This document shows, one piece after another, positions 1 to 7,676 of a DNA stretch of 64,000 nt. The notes under the pieces were generated by a model. It saw only the letters and a list, made by a program, of their open reading frames with translations, made no database searches and was not told the origin of the DNA. Source of the DNA: CAZJHX01 sp964545715 (lineage in GTDB: Bacteria > Myxococcota_A > UBA9042 > GCA-2863065). The DNA is taken from positions 1 through 64,000 of the forward strand of contig CAZJHX010000002.1 in the NCBI GenBank assembly GCA_964545715.1. The letters are read 5' to 3'. Both the position numbers and the translations under genes were made by a program. Every line of letters starts with the position of its first letter. Position 1 is the stretch's first letter.

Positions 1-90
1 TCGTCGAAAAGCCGGTGGAGAAGCCGGTGGTCGTCGAAAAGCCGGTGGAGAAGCCTGTCGTGGTTGAGAAGCCGGCCGAGAAGCCGTCGG
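1..90 (+). repeat. 30-bp tandem repeat coding for VVVEKPVEKP
   Basis: Two nearly identical 30-base units lie at 1-30 and 31-60, and a more diverged third continues to about 90. Each encodes a ten-residue Val/Glu/Lys/Pro unit. The array runs off the left edge, so the copy number is unknown. Confidence 0.75.
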
Positions 91-875
91 GTGAGGCGCA
101 GGCCAAGGCGCTGCTGGGTCAGGCAAGGAAATCGCTCGCGGCCGGCGACTTTGCCGGGGCGCGCCAGCAGGTGGGCGCCGCACTGAAGGCCGATCCCAAC
201 GCGGCCGGGGCTGACGCGCTGCTCGTCGAGATCAAGACGGTCGAAAACGTGAAAGCGCAGGTGGCGCGTGCTCAGGCGGCCAAGTCGCGTGGGCAGTGGA
301 AGACGGTGTGGGATGCGTCGGGCGCAGGTCTAAAAGAAGCGCCAAAGGGCAGCGCCCACGCCAAAACGCTGCGCAGTCTGAAGTCGCAGGCCGGTAAGCA
401 GCTGAGCCAACAGGCGCTCAGGCGCGGCAACGGCCACGCGGCGGGCAAGCGATGGAAGGAGGCGCTGTCTGCGTACAAGAGCGCGGTGTTCTTCGACTCG
501 GGCAACAGCAAGGCCAAAACCGGCATCCGCACCGCCAACAAGGCGATCAGGGCCGCGAAGACGCCTGTGAAGGACCCGGTCGTGACCACCAACAAAGGCA
601 GCAAGCTGGAGCAGGCCAAAGCGCTGGCTGCGGAGGCAAAAGCCGCCAAGCGCGCCAGCAACCTGCCCAAGGCCGAGAAGCTGTACGGCCAGTGCCTGAA
701 GCTGCATCCCGGTATGGCGCAGTGTCGCGCCGATCTTGCGGTCATCCTGATGGCCCGTGGCAAGCGCTGTTCTGCGCTCAAGCACATGCGACGTTACGTG
801 AAGTCGCGCCCCGGCTCCGGCAAGAGCGTGCAGTTCCGCCGTCTTATCGAGCAGTTCGAGCCTCAGTGCCAGTAG
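3..875 (+). CDS. TPR-like repeat protein, 5' end outside window
   Basis: The reading frame is open back to the window edge, so the true start lies upstream and this is a C-terminal fragment of about 290 residues. It opens with Val/Glu/Lys/Pro repeats (VVVEKPVEKP type) that look like an extended linker. After this come Ala/Lys-rich helical segments resembling tetratricopeptide repeats, with phrases such as 'AKALLGQARKSLAAGDF' and 'AEKLYGQCLKLHPGMAQCR'. TPR proteins usually act as protein-protein scaffolds. In this lineage a Pro/Lys linker before TPRs is common in envelope proteins or after a kinase domain, but the N-terminus is not visible, so neither can be claimed. The stop is TAG at 873-875. 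Function unknown. Confidence 0.7.
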   Translation, partial: VEKPVEKPVVVEKPVEKPVVVEKPAEKPSGEAQAKALLGQARKSLAAGDFAGARQQVGAALKADPNAAGADALLVEIKTVENVKAQVARAQAAKSRGQWKTVWDASGAGLKEAPKGSAHAKTLRSLKSQAGKQLSQQALRRGNGHAAGKRWKEALSAYKSAVFFDSGNSKAKTGIRTANKAIRAAKTPVKDPVVTTNKGSKLEQAKALAAEAKAAKRASNLPKAEKLYGQCLKLHPGMAQCRADLAVILMARGKRCSALKHMRRYVKSRPGSGKSVQFRRLIEQFEPQCQ

Positions 876-923
876 ATACCTGACCCCCTTCTGGGGCGGT
901 GCGCGGTTGAGTGTTACAGTCAC

Positions 924-1466
924 GTGACCGTGAACACAGCCATCCTCACAGGTGGGTTGAGCCGGCGGTTCGGCAGCCCCAAACAAGACATCGACATCAA
1001 TGGTGAGACGCTGCTTGCGCGAACCATGCGCATCGCGCGCGAGGCGGGCGCGGTGAATCCTGCTGAATACGGAAAGGACCTGCGACCAGGTCATGGGCCC
1101 CTGGGCGGTCTCGAGACGATTCTGACCGGTCTGGCGGGCCAGTATGTTGTGGTGGTCGCGTGCGACATGCCGGGCTTGAGCGCGGTGATGCTGCGGACTC
1201 TTTGGAGCCACCCGTCGAGCGCGGATGTCGTGGTCCCTGTTGTTGCCGGGCGCCGCCATCCCTTGTGCGCGCGCTGGTCGGCGGCTGCACTGCCGGCGGT
1301 CTCAGCGGCCATAGACGCCGGGCGCCTCTCGGTGCAAAGGCTGTTGGACACGCTGTCGGTCGTGGAGATCGATGAGGCGTCGCTGACAGCATCGGGGGTC
1401 GACGCCGGCCGCGCGGTGTGGAACGTGAATCGGCCAGGCGATCTGGAAGGTGGTCCCCCGAAGTGA
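924..1466 (+). CDS. mobA: MobA-like molybdenum cofactor guanylyltransferase / NTP transferase
   Basis: A 180-residue cytoplasmic nucleotidyltransferase of the MobA/MobA-like family, which transfers GMP from GTP to molybdopterin. The N-terminal nucleotide-binding signature LTGGLSRRFGSPK (about residues 8-20) matches the family LAGGxSxRMGxDK pattern. 'CDMPGLS' supplies the metal-binding Asp and the C-terminal 'NVNRPGDL' matches the family NVNTPEDL motif. The stretch between the signature and 'GPLGGLETIL' is shorter than usual, so the enzyme is slightly reduced. It starts with GTG at 924. Its stop overlaps the next gene's GTG start (GTGA, 1463-1466), implying translational coupling to the permease genes. 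A related NTP-transferase role is possible, since MobA and MocA-like members are hard to separate by eye. Confidence 0.82.
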   Translation: MTVNTAILTGGLSRRFGSPKQDIDINGETLLARTMRIAREAGAVNPAEYGKDLRPGHGPLGGLETILTGLAGQYVVVVACDMPGLSAVMLRTLWSHPSSADVVVPVVAGRRHPLCARWSAAALPAVSAAIDAGRLSVQRLLDTLSVVEIDEASLTASGVDAGRAVWNVNRPGDLEGGPPK

Positions 1467-2401
1467 AGGCGGTGCTGAAGCGCCTGATCGGGGCCATCAT
1501 CGCGATCATCGGTGCGGTGACGCTGGTGTTCTTTGCGTTGCGTGTCACCCCCGGCGACCCCGCCGACAACATTCTGGGCGATGAGGCGCCGGAGTCCGCG
1601 AAGCAGGCGTTTCGAGAGCGCCTGTACCTCGATCAGCCGCTGGGCACGCAGTACCGGGTCTTCTGGGCGGGCATCTTTGATGGATCGCTGGGCACGAGCT
1701 TTGGGGTCAGCGAGCGTCAGGAGACCGTGGCTGAGGTGATCGGGGCGGTGCTGCCGGCGACTATCGAGCTGGCGCTGGCGGCGATGTTGATCGCGATGTG
1801 TATCGCGTTTCCGCTGGGCATCGCGGCCGCGCTACGGCAGGGGCGGGCGCTGGACCACATCTCCATGATCGGGGCGCTGGTGGGCGTCGCCATGCCGGTG
1901 TTCTGGTCGGGGCCGATGCTGTTGTTTCTGCTGACGGTGCACCTGCAGGTGCTGCCCGATCCCGGGGTGCCGCTGCGCGGTCCGCTGCCGCTGCTGCTGC
2001 CCGCGATCGTTCTGGGCGCGGCGCTGGCTGCCAAGCTGACCCGCATGGTGCGCGCCAGCGTTTTGGATGTGTTGCGCGAAGACTATACGACCACGGCGCG
2101 GGCCAAGGGCCTGTCGGAGTTTGTGGTGGTGACCAAGCACGTGCTGCGCAACGCGATGATCCCGGTGTTGACGGTCATGGGACTTCAGCTGGCGGCGCTG
2201 CTCAGCGGCGCCATCGTGACCGAGAAGGTGTTTGCCCGGCCCGGGATCGGGACGCTGCTGCTGGAGGCGATCGTCAAGCGCGATTACGCGGTCATTCAGG
2301 GCTGCGTGCTTGTGGTCACCATCGCCTATGTGATCGTGAATCTGGTCGTGGACCTGGCGTACCTGGCGGTCGATCCGCGGGTACGGGGGAGGGCCACCTG
2401 A
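1463..2401 (+). CDS. Dipeptide/oligopeptide ABC transporter permease (DppB/OppB type)
   Basis: A 312-residue inner-membrane permease of the DppB/OppB family. The N-terminal segment 'VFFALRVTPGDPADNILG' is the classical DppB N-terminus. A substrate-channel insert follows, then several membrane helices and the EAA loop with 'DYTTTARAKGLSEFVVVTKHVLRNA', which contacts the ATPase. I chose GTG 1463 because it overlaps the mobA stop (GTGA) and gives the usual family start; a longer frame opens at 1418. No ATPase or binding-protein gene follows here, so the transporter must use components encoded elsewhere. Substrate cannot be read from sequence; nagZ downstream suggests murein peptides. Confidence 0.88.
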   Translation: MKAVLKRLIGAIIAIIGAVTLVFFALRVTPGDPADNILGDEAPESAKQAFRERLYLDQPLGTQYRVFWAGIFDGSLGTSFGVSERQETVAEVIGAVLPATIELALAAMLIAMCIAFPLGIAAALRQGRALDHISMIGALVGVAMPVFWSGPMLLFLLTVHLQVLPDPGVPLRGPLPLLLPAIVLGAALAAKLTRMVRASVLDVLREDYTTTARAKGLSEFVVVTKHVLRNAMIPVLTVMGLQLAALLSGAIVTEKVFARPGIGTLLLEAIVKRDYAVIQGCVLVVTIAYVIVNLVVDLAYLAVDPRVRGRAT

Positions 2402-3198
2402 GCTGGACCGCACGTATCGGCGCCCTGGTGGTGCTGGCGGTGGTCGTGACGGGACTGCTGTCGCCGTTCATCGCGCCGTATCCCGAAGGGGAGCGCGACA
2501 CCGAGCGCCCGCTGGCGGGGCCGTCGGACGAGCACCTGCTGGGCACGACCGAGGACGGGACAGACGTGCTGAGCGCGCTGGTTCACGGCGCGCGCGTGGC
2601 GGTGGTGGTCGGGTTTGCCACCGTGGCGTTGTCGGTGCTGATCGGCACGAGCGTCGGGCTGGTCAGCGGCTATTACGGCGGCTGGGTCGACGAAGGGCTG
2701 ATGCGGCTGACCGAGGTGTTTCTGTCGTTTCCGGGCTTTCTGTTGGCGCTGCTCATCGTCTTCTCGCTGGGGGAGGCCACCATGCTCGGGGTGATCTTGG
2801 CGCTGAACGTCACGGGCTGGGCGGGTTATGCCCGGTTGGTGCGCGGGCAGACACTGACGGTCAAAGAGCGCGAGTTCGTGCTGGCCGCGCGCAGCCTGGG
2901 AGCGTCCACGGCGCGGATTCTGCGCGTGCATCTGCTGCCCAACGTCTTTGGTCCGGTCACGGTGCAGGCGACGTTTGGCATCGCGGGCGCCATTTTGGCC
3001 GAGGCCAGCCTGAGCTTTCTGGGCGTGGGGCCGCAGGACGTCACAAGCTGGGGTGCGCTGCTGGATGAGGGCGCGGTGCTGTTTTTGAAGAGCCCGCACC
3101 TGGCGATGATGAGCGGTGGCTGCCTGTTTGTGTCCGTGCTGGGCATCAACCTGCTGGGCGACGCACTGCGCGACAAGCTCGACCCAAGGAGTCTGTAG
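2398..3198 (+). CDS. Dipeptide/oligopeptide ABC transporter permease (DppC/OppC type)
   Basis: Partner permease of the DppC/OppC family, about 266 residues. It has an N-terminal membrane helix, the periplasmic motif 'LLGTTEDGTDVLSALVHGAR' (family LGTDxxGRDxxSRxxxGAR), and the EAA loop 'EFVLAARSLGASTARILRVHLLPN'. No ATG occurs at the proper position. The best candidate is CTG at 2398, which overlaps the upstream stop (CTGA, 2398-2401) and sits 4-6 bases after a strong Shine-Dalgarno stretch (GGGGGAGGG, 2385-2393). GTG 2428 is the conservative alternative but would trim the first membrane helix. Forms a heterodimeric channel with the preceding permease. Confidence 0.87.
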   Translation: MSWTARIGALVVLAVVVTGLLSPFIAPYPEGERDTERPLAGPSDEHLLGTTEDGTDVLSALVHGARVAVVVGFATVALSVLIGTSVGLVSGYYGGWVDEGLMRLTEVFLSFPGFLLALLIVFSLGEATMLGVILALNVTGWAGYARLVRGQTLTVKEREFVLAARSLGASTARILRVHLLPNVFGPVTVQATFGIAGAILAEASLSFLGVGPQDVTSWGALLDEGAVLFLKSPHLAMMSGGCLFVSVLGINLLGDALRDKLDPRSL

Positions 3199-3202
3199 GC
3201 CC

Positions 3203-4129
3203 ATGCTGATGGTCGGCTTTCAGGGCACGACGGTGCCGGGCTCGCTGAAGCAGCTGCTGGAAGACCCGCTGGTGACCGGCGTGATCTGGTTTGCCCGCAA
3301 CATCGAGTCGACGGCGCAGGTGGCGCAGGTGAACGCGACGCTGCGGGGGCTGCGGCCGGATCTGCTGATCGCCGTGGACCAGGAGGGCGGGCCGGTGCGA
3401 CGCCTGCGCGAGGGCGTGACCGCGGTGCCGCCGATGCGGTCGGTCAATACGGAGGACGAGGCGCGGCGCTGGGGCGAGATTCTGGGCGCCGAGCTGCATG
3501 CGCTGGGGTTCAACATGAACATGGCGCCGGTGCTGGACGTCGACTCCAACCCGGACAACCCCGTGATCGGGCAGCGGTCGTTTGATCGCGACCCGGCGGT
3601 GGTTGCCCAGCTGGGCATCGCGTTGCACGAGGGGTTGGTGGCGCACGGGGTTGCCTCGTGCGGCAAGCACTTCCCCGGGCACGGTGACACCGATGTCGAC
3701 AGCCACCTGGATTTGCCGCGGCTGGACCATGGTCTGGCGCGGCTGCGCGCTGTGGAGCTGGTGCCTTTCCGGAAGGCGGTGGCGGCCGGCATTCCGGCGA
3801 TCATGAGCGCGCACATCCTGTTGCCCCAGCTGGATCCGGACCGGCCGGCCACGTTGAGCTCGGCGGCGCTGCGCGGGTTGCTGCGTGATGAGGTCGGCTT
3901 TGAAGGGGTGGTGTTCACGGACGATCTGGAGATGAACGCCATCGCCGATCATTGGACTGTGGAGGCGCTGGTGCCGGCGTGCGTGACAGCCGGGATCGAC
4001 GTACTGCTCATCTGCCACGCCCTGGATAAGCAGCAGCGTGCACTGGAGTTGCTGCGGGCGCGTGACGATCTCGACGCGTGCATGGCGCGGATCAACGCGC
4101 TGGCGACGCGCTTTTTTTGGACCGGCTGA
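3203..4129 (+). CDS. nagZ: Beta-N-acetylhexosaminidase NagZ (GH3)
   Basis: A 308-residue cytoplasmic glycoside hydrolase family 3 enzyme that removes N-acetylglucosamine from anhydromuropeptides during peptidoglycan recycling. It starts 'MLMVGFQGTTVPG' like other NagZ proteins. It carries the NagZ signature KHFPGHGDTDVDSH at residues 155-168, whose mobile His/Asp dyad acts in catalysis, and 'FTDDLEMNAI' with the nucleophile Asp near residue 240. ATG 3203 follows AAGGAG (3186-3191) just after the permease stop, so it is probably co-transcribed. The pairing with peptide permeases suggests that murein fragments are the shared substrate; this is inference. Confidence 0.93.
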   Translation: MLMVGFQGTTVPGSLKQLLEDPLVTGVIWFARNIESTAQVAQVNATLRGLRPDLLIAVDQEGGPVRRLREGVTAVPPMRSVNTEDEARRWGEILGAELHALGFNMNMAPVLDVDSNPDNPVIGQRSFDRDPAVVAQLGIALHEGLVAHGVASCGKHFPGHGDTDVDSHLDLPRLDHGLARLRAVELVPFRKAVAAGIPAIMSAHILLPQLDPDRPATLSSAALRGLLRDEVGFEGVVFTDDLEMNAIADHWTVEALVPACVTAGIDVLLICHALDKQQRALELLRARDDLDACMARINALATRFFWTG

Positions 4130-4152
4130 CCGGGCGCCCTTAGCATGGGTCG

Positions 4153-4965
4153 GTGCGCGCACTGGTCTTCAGCATGCTGGTTATAGCGGGGCTGCTGCTT
4201 CTCCCCGAGAGGGCGGAGGCTCGGCAGCATCGCAGCCGATGCGTGATGCGCAGCGCGCCGGCGGATGACGGCGTGCTGATCAGCGAGTTCACGACGGTGT
4301 TCAAGGCGACCAACTACCACCGGGCGGGCAACGTGCGGCTGGCCGCGCAGAGCATGGACGGCGTCGAGATCCGGCCGGGAGCGCTCGTGTCCTACAACAA
4401 GCTGGTCGGGCCGCGCAGCGAGGAGGCCGGCTTCAGGCTGGCGCCCGCCATCGATCGCGGCAAGAAGGTGGAGCGTTGGGGCGGCGGCGTGTGTCAGCCC
4501 TCGAGCACCCTGCACGCGGCGGCGCTGGTCGGTGGCATGACGCTGATCGAGCGGCGACCGCACACGTGGCAGAGCAAGTACATCGCCAGCGGCTTTGACG
4601 CGACCGTGGTGTGGGGCAAGAAGGATCTGGTGTTGCAGAACCCGTGGGAGTTCCCCATCCGCATCCGAGTGGACGTGGGCGAGACCACGCTGACGACCAA
4701 GATTCTGGGTACGCGTGCGCCCACGGGCTTCGTGGAGATGCGCACGCAGCTGGTCAAACAGCATGAGTTCAAGACCGAGGTGGAGGTCGACCGCGAGCTG
4801 GCTCCGGATGCCATGCTGATCATGATCACGGGCATCCCGGGTGCGCGGGTGGCGCGGGAGCGGCTGTTTCACTCGGGACGGCAGCAGCCGAGAAGGCAGC
4901 GCCTGCACGACGATGTCTACTACCCGAGAGACGCGCTGGTCCGCATCGGCGCGCCCGGGTCCTAG
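4153..4965 (+). CDS. VanW family protein, exported
   Basis: About 270 residues with an N-terminal signal peptide (hydrophobic residues 3-18, then an Ala-x-Ala-like site). The body matches the VanW family (PF04294): a 'F.T..K.TNYHRAGNVRLAAQSMDG' start, 'IRPGALVSYNKLVGPRSEEA', and the hallmark GGGVCQPSSTLHAAAL block near residue 114, then 'ERRPHTWQSKYIASGFDATV'. VanW proteins occur with vancomycin-resistance genes in Gram-positives and in many envelope settings, but their reaction is unproven. Lying next to nagZ and peptide permeases, it may act on peptidoglycan. The start is GTG 4153; ATG 4174 is possible but would cut the signal peptide. It converges on the AlbA_2 gene. Confidence 0.85.
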   Translation: MRALVFSMLVIAGLLLLPERAEARQHRSRCVMRSAPADDGVLISEFTTVFKATNYHRAGNVRLAAQSMDGVEIRPGALVSYNKLVGPRSEEAGFRLAPAIDRGKKVERWGGGVCQPSSTLHAAALVGGMTLIERRPHTWQSKYIASGFDATVVWGKKDLVLQNPWEFPIRIRVDVGETTLTTKILGTRAPTGFVEMRTQLVKQHEFKTEVEVDRELAPDAMLIMITGIPGARVARERLFHSGRQQPRRQRLHDDVYYPRDALVRIGAPGS

Positions 4966-4980
4966 TCGCGGCCATCTATG

Positions 4981-6204
4981 TCAGGGATCGAATTTGAAGC
5001 CTCCCGGTTCTCCACCCCGCCAATAGCGGCGCCAGGCCTCGGGCTTTTCCAACTCATCAAACAGCCGCGCCGACACGTTGCGCAGAACACTGTCCGGATC
5101 CTGCTTCAGGGCGTCGCACGTGGTTGGCAAAGGGCCGGTGTCCACCCTTTTCCGAGCCTGAGTGAACTCCCATGCGCCCGTGCCCAGACTCGTGCGGCCC
5201 ATATAGGTCAGGGAGCCGCCCCGGAACGGGACCCCACTTCGGATCCCGCACCGAATTTGCGCCGATCCGTGGCTATCCAGCCGGCCCAGATGGTCGCCGA
5301 TCAGCCGTCCAACCGAGACTGTGAACTCAAGCAACGCCAGATCCAGAAGAACACGACTGCCATCACCCGCTGCATGACTGCCGGTCCACTCGTCGTCGAC
5401 CCTGGCGCACGCCCACAACGCGCCATCCCTCCGCAGAACCGTGTACCGAAAGAGGGGCTCGATTCTGCCCAGGCGCACTTCGTCCCCGGCGATTTCTGGC
5501 TGCCAGTGTGGCCAAAGAGCGAACGTCCATCCCTCCCGCCGTAGGTCAAAGGGCGCTTCTCGTCGCAGTGACTCGACGATCTGGGCGCGCTGCTGGTGCC
5601 AGTCCGGCTCCTCGATTGCGCAGGGGCCCTGGTCGGGCGCGGCCACGATAAAAAGGGCGGTTCCGCCGTTTGCAGCCACGCCGTCGGCCACCCGGATAGC
5701 CTCGTCAGCGACGGTGTCGAAAACCGATGACTGCCCGTCGCCGGGCGGCGCGACGGCCTCCCTGGCTCGCGCGATGACCTCGCTCGCGTTCATGGCACGC
5801 GTCGCGTCGCCTTCCCGTATGAAGAAGTTCAACGCTGTTCCCGTCCTCATCGCGTACGGGCCGGCGGGCCCCTTCCGGACGCTTGCGATGACGATACGTG
5901 CGTCAACATCGGCCACGGTCGCCGCGTGGACCGTCGTCAGTGACAGGGGGCGCGGTTCGATACGATCCACGATCCACTGTTGCAATCGCTCAACCAAGAC
6001 CGCTGGTTTCTCCACGCCCGTCACTCGGATTGCGACGTCATCGGGGGCGTCCACACCAACCATGAGTCGTCCGCCCGAGGTGTTCAAGAACGCGACGATC
6101 GGACGAAGTAGCCGCTCGGCTCGCCGATCGTCGTCGTTGTCGCGCTTGAATTCCAAGATGGCGCTCTCGCGCCGGCCAATGGGGTTCGGCTCGGACACGG
6201 TCAT
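4981..6204 (-). CDS. AlbA_2 (Schlafen-type) domain protein
   Basis: About 407 residues. The N-terminal 120 residues match the Schlafen/AlbA_2 domain (PF04326): 'ESAILEFKRDND' then 'IVAFLNTSGGRLMVGVDA', the usual E-x-LEFK and N-x-GG-x-x-x-x-GV core found in many nucleic-acid-binding bacterial proteins. The remaining ~280 residues are not recognised; they look globular and lack membrane segments. I chose ATG 6204 rather than the longer frame opening at 6255 because it gives an ATGA overlap with the upstream ATPase stop (6201-6204). The two genes are thus translationally coupled and probably function together. Base composition is a little less GC-extreme than neighbours, fitting acquisition. A defence or regulatory role is possible but unproven. 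Confidence 0.75.
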   Translation of the reverse strand: MTVSEPNPIGRRESAILEFKRDNDDDRRAERLLRPIVAFLNTSGGRLMVGVDAPDDVAIRVTGVEKPAVLVERLQQWIVDRIEPRPLSLTTVHAATVADVDARIVIASVRKGPAGPYAMRTGTALNFFIREGDATRAMNASEVIARAREAVAPPGDGQSSVFDTVADEAIRVADGVAANGGTALFIVAAPDQGPCAIEEPDWHQQRAQIVESLRREAPFDLRREGWTFALWPHWQPEIAGDEVRLGRIEPLFRYTVLRRDGALWACARVDDEWTGSHAAGDGSRVLLDLALLEFTVSVGRLIGDHLGRLDSHGSAQIRCGIRSGVPFRGGSLTYMGRTSLGTGAWEFTQARKRVDTGPLPTTCDALKQDPDSVLRNVSARLFDELEKPEAWRRYWRGGEPGGFKFDP

Positions 6205-7565
6205 TGGTCGAGCTCCCCTCGTACGAGTTTCCACGGCTGACAGAGCATGCGCCAAAGCGGGACCGACCAGACGGCTACGCCCTGATGGTTGAACAGCTCA
6301 GTTTGCGGATGGCGCGTCACGAGAAGGCCGAGACTCGCCCCCAACTCCACGCAGCGCTCTGCCAGCGCCCTCTTCCGTCGCTGTTCGCCGCCTACTGGGC
6401 CGTACTTGACCTCGATGGCCGTTGCATCTCCGTTGCCAAAGCGGACGACAAAGTCCACCTCGCGAGTCTTACCAGCGGCTTGATAGCGCGCATAATGCAG
6501 TGTGCACGGGTCCGGTCCTGACTGCAGCGGAGCAAGGTGCTGGAGCACGGCGACTTCGACGAGCATGCCCAGCCGATCCGGCTGGGCGAGCTCGGCACGC
6601 AGAAAATGTGCCGCCGCGATCCCCGCATCCGCTACGACGAGGCGTGTGGGGTGCCTCGCCGTGGTCATGGCGGCCTTGCCGCTAGAGGGTAAGCGTCGCA
6701 ACAACTCGATATCGCAAAGCAACCTGATATGGTTGGCCACCGTTCGCCTATCGACACCGATTGCGTTCGCGAGCTTGCTGACCTTGGGCGCAAAAGAAGC
6801 GGACTTTGCGGCGATGGTCCAGAGCTTGCGCAGCGCGTCGACATCTCGGACTTGACCGACTCGCCCGGTGTCGTGACGTACCGCGATCTCAGCTTGCTCA
6901 CGCAGTTCCGCGTGGACCGTGGTGAGTGGCTTCGCCGTGAGGATCGCGTCAGGCATACCACCCCGCACGAGGTACTCATCCGCCATCAAGCCCAGCCTGA
7001 GGCCGTCCGCTTCGCCGTCACTGCCAGCACCAATACCTCGATATCGAGCAACTTCCGGGAGCGTCATCGGCTCCAGGGCGACGTCCTGGCGCCGCCCGAG
7101 TGCGCTCTCCTGGAAGTCACCCAGTTTCAACCGCGTTGCGACCGAGTCGCTGACAACCAACAGCGGAGCGCGGTCGCCGAGATCCACGAGGTGCTTCACC
7201 GCGCGTTGCCAAGCGGGGTCGTATCCGACCTCGTCCAGAAGCAGTACGCGGCGACGGGACGTACCAGTTGCGACGCCGATCTGTTCGGCGAGCTGACGAA
7301 TTGACGGGTCGACGACCCGCATGTCCGACAAATCAAAGTACAAGATGTCGCTAGGTTGTGCGGCGTCGCGGGCCAAGCGCACGGCAGCCTGCCTCAAGGC
7401 TGTCGATTTCCCGACACGGCGGAGGCCATACAAGACGATGGCTGGCCGTGGCGGTTTCATATTTAGCGCCGCAACCAGCTCGGAGACGATGCTTCGCTCG
7501 AATAGAGGCAGAGTTGCCGGCGCTCCGCTCCACCACGGATTCATGTCTTTGGTTAACTCGAGCAC
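6201..7565 (-). CDS. AAA ATPase with DUF4143-type C-terminus
   Basis: Predicted 454-residue ATPase of the AAA_14/DUF4143 group. It has a 'MNPWWSG' N-terminus typical of this group, a Walker A loop 'LYGLRRVGKST' near residue 46, a Walker B 'RVLLLDEVGYD', and a DUF4143-like C-terminus. That C-terminus includes 'REVDFVVRFGNGDATAIEVKYG', which resembles a PD-(D/E)xK nuclease-like core (E-x-D...E-V-K). An in-frame TGA at 7571-7569 limits the start to GTG 7565 or ATG 7544; neither has a clear ribosome site. Members are common accessory genes of unclear role. The start is directly preceded by palindromic operator-like sites, so its own product or the downstream AlbA_2 protein may autoregulate it. 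Confidence 0.82.
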   Translation of the reverse strand: MLELTKDMNPWWSGAPATLPLFERSIVSELVAALNMKPPRPAIVLYGLRRVGKSTALRQAAVRLARDAAQPSDILYFDLSDMRVVDPSIRQLAEQIGVATGTSRRRVLLLDEVGYDPAWQRAVKHLVDLGDRAPLLVVSDSVATRLKLGDFQESALGRRQDVALEPMTLPEVARYRGIGAGSDGEADGLRLGLMADEYLVRGGMPDAILTAKPLTTVHAELREQAEIAVRHDTGRVGQVRDVDALRKLWTIAAKSASFAPKVSKLANAIGVDRRTVANHIRLLCDIELLRRLPSSGKAAMTTARHPTRLVVADAGIAAAHFLRAELAQPDRLGMLVEVAVLQHLAPLQSGPDPCTLHYARYQAAGKTREVDFVVRFGNGDATAIEVKYGPVGGEQRRKRALAERCVELGASLGLLVTRHPQTELFNHQGVAVWSVPLWRMLCQPWKLVRGELDQ

Positions 7566-7577
7566 ACATCATAATGT
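7566..7577. promoter_or_regulatory. Operator-like palindrome, site 2 (one mismatch)
   Basis: ACATCATAATGT is a 12-base palindrome with a single mismatch and abuts the GTG start of the AAA ATPase gene. It shares an 11-base direct match (ATAATGTACAG) with the second site 33 bases away. Bound protein here would cover the ribosome-binding region of the transcript's template and block elongation or initiation. Confidence 0.55.
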
Positions 7578-7598
7578 ACAGGAGCAACGTTGTTTTGG

Positions 7599-7610
7599 AC
7601 ATTATAATGT
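7599..7610. promoter_or_regulatory. Operator-like perfect palindrome, site 1, overlapping a -10 element
   Basis: ACATTATAATGT is a perfect 12-base palindrome. Its centre reads TATAAT on the minus strand (7606-7601), a consensus -10 hexamer located about 35 bases before the ATPase start; no good -35 box is visible. The 33-base spacing to site 2 is close to three helical turns, so both sites face the same side of DNA. This is the arrangement expected for an autoregulated promoter. Confidence 0.6.
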
Positions 7611-7676
7611 ACAGTCTCCCAGACGGCCTCGTTCGCAGCGGCGCGTCGGGCAGCTGAGACTTCCTCAGGTTTGGTC

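Noticed and set aside
330..1259. Long minus-strand open frames opposite the first genes (and similar ones opposite nuo, pfkA and holB)
   Set aside because: High GC keeps antisense frames open; the translations are Arg/Ala/Gln-rich with no domain text, while the plus-strand genes have clear motifs.
7566..7676. A toxin-antitoxin system at the twin palindromes
   Set aside because: The palindromes look like toxin-antitoxin operators, but the two genes they control are a large ATPase and an AlbA_2 protein, with no toxin or antitoxin domain.
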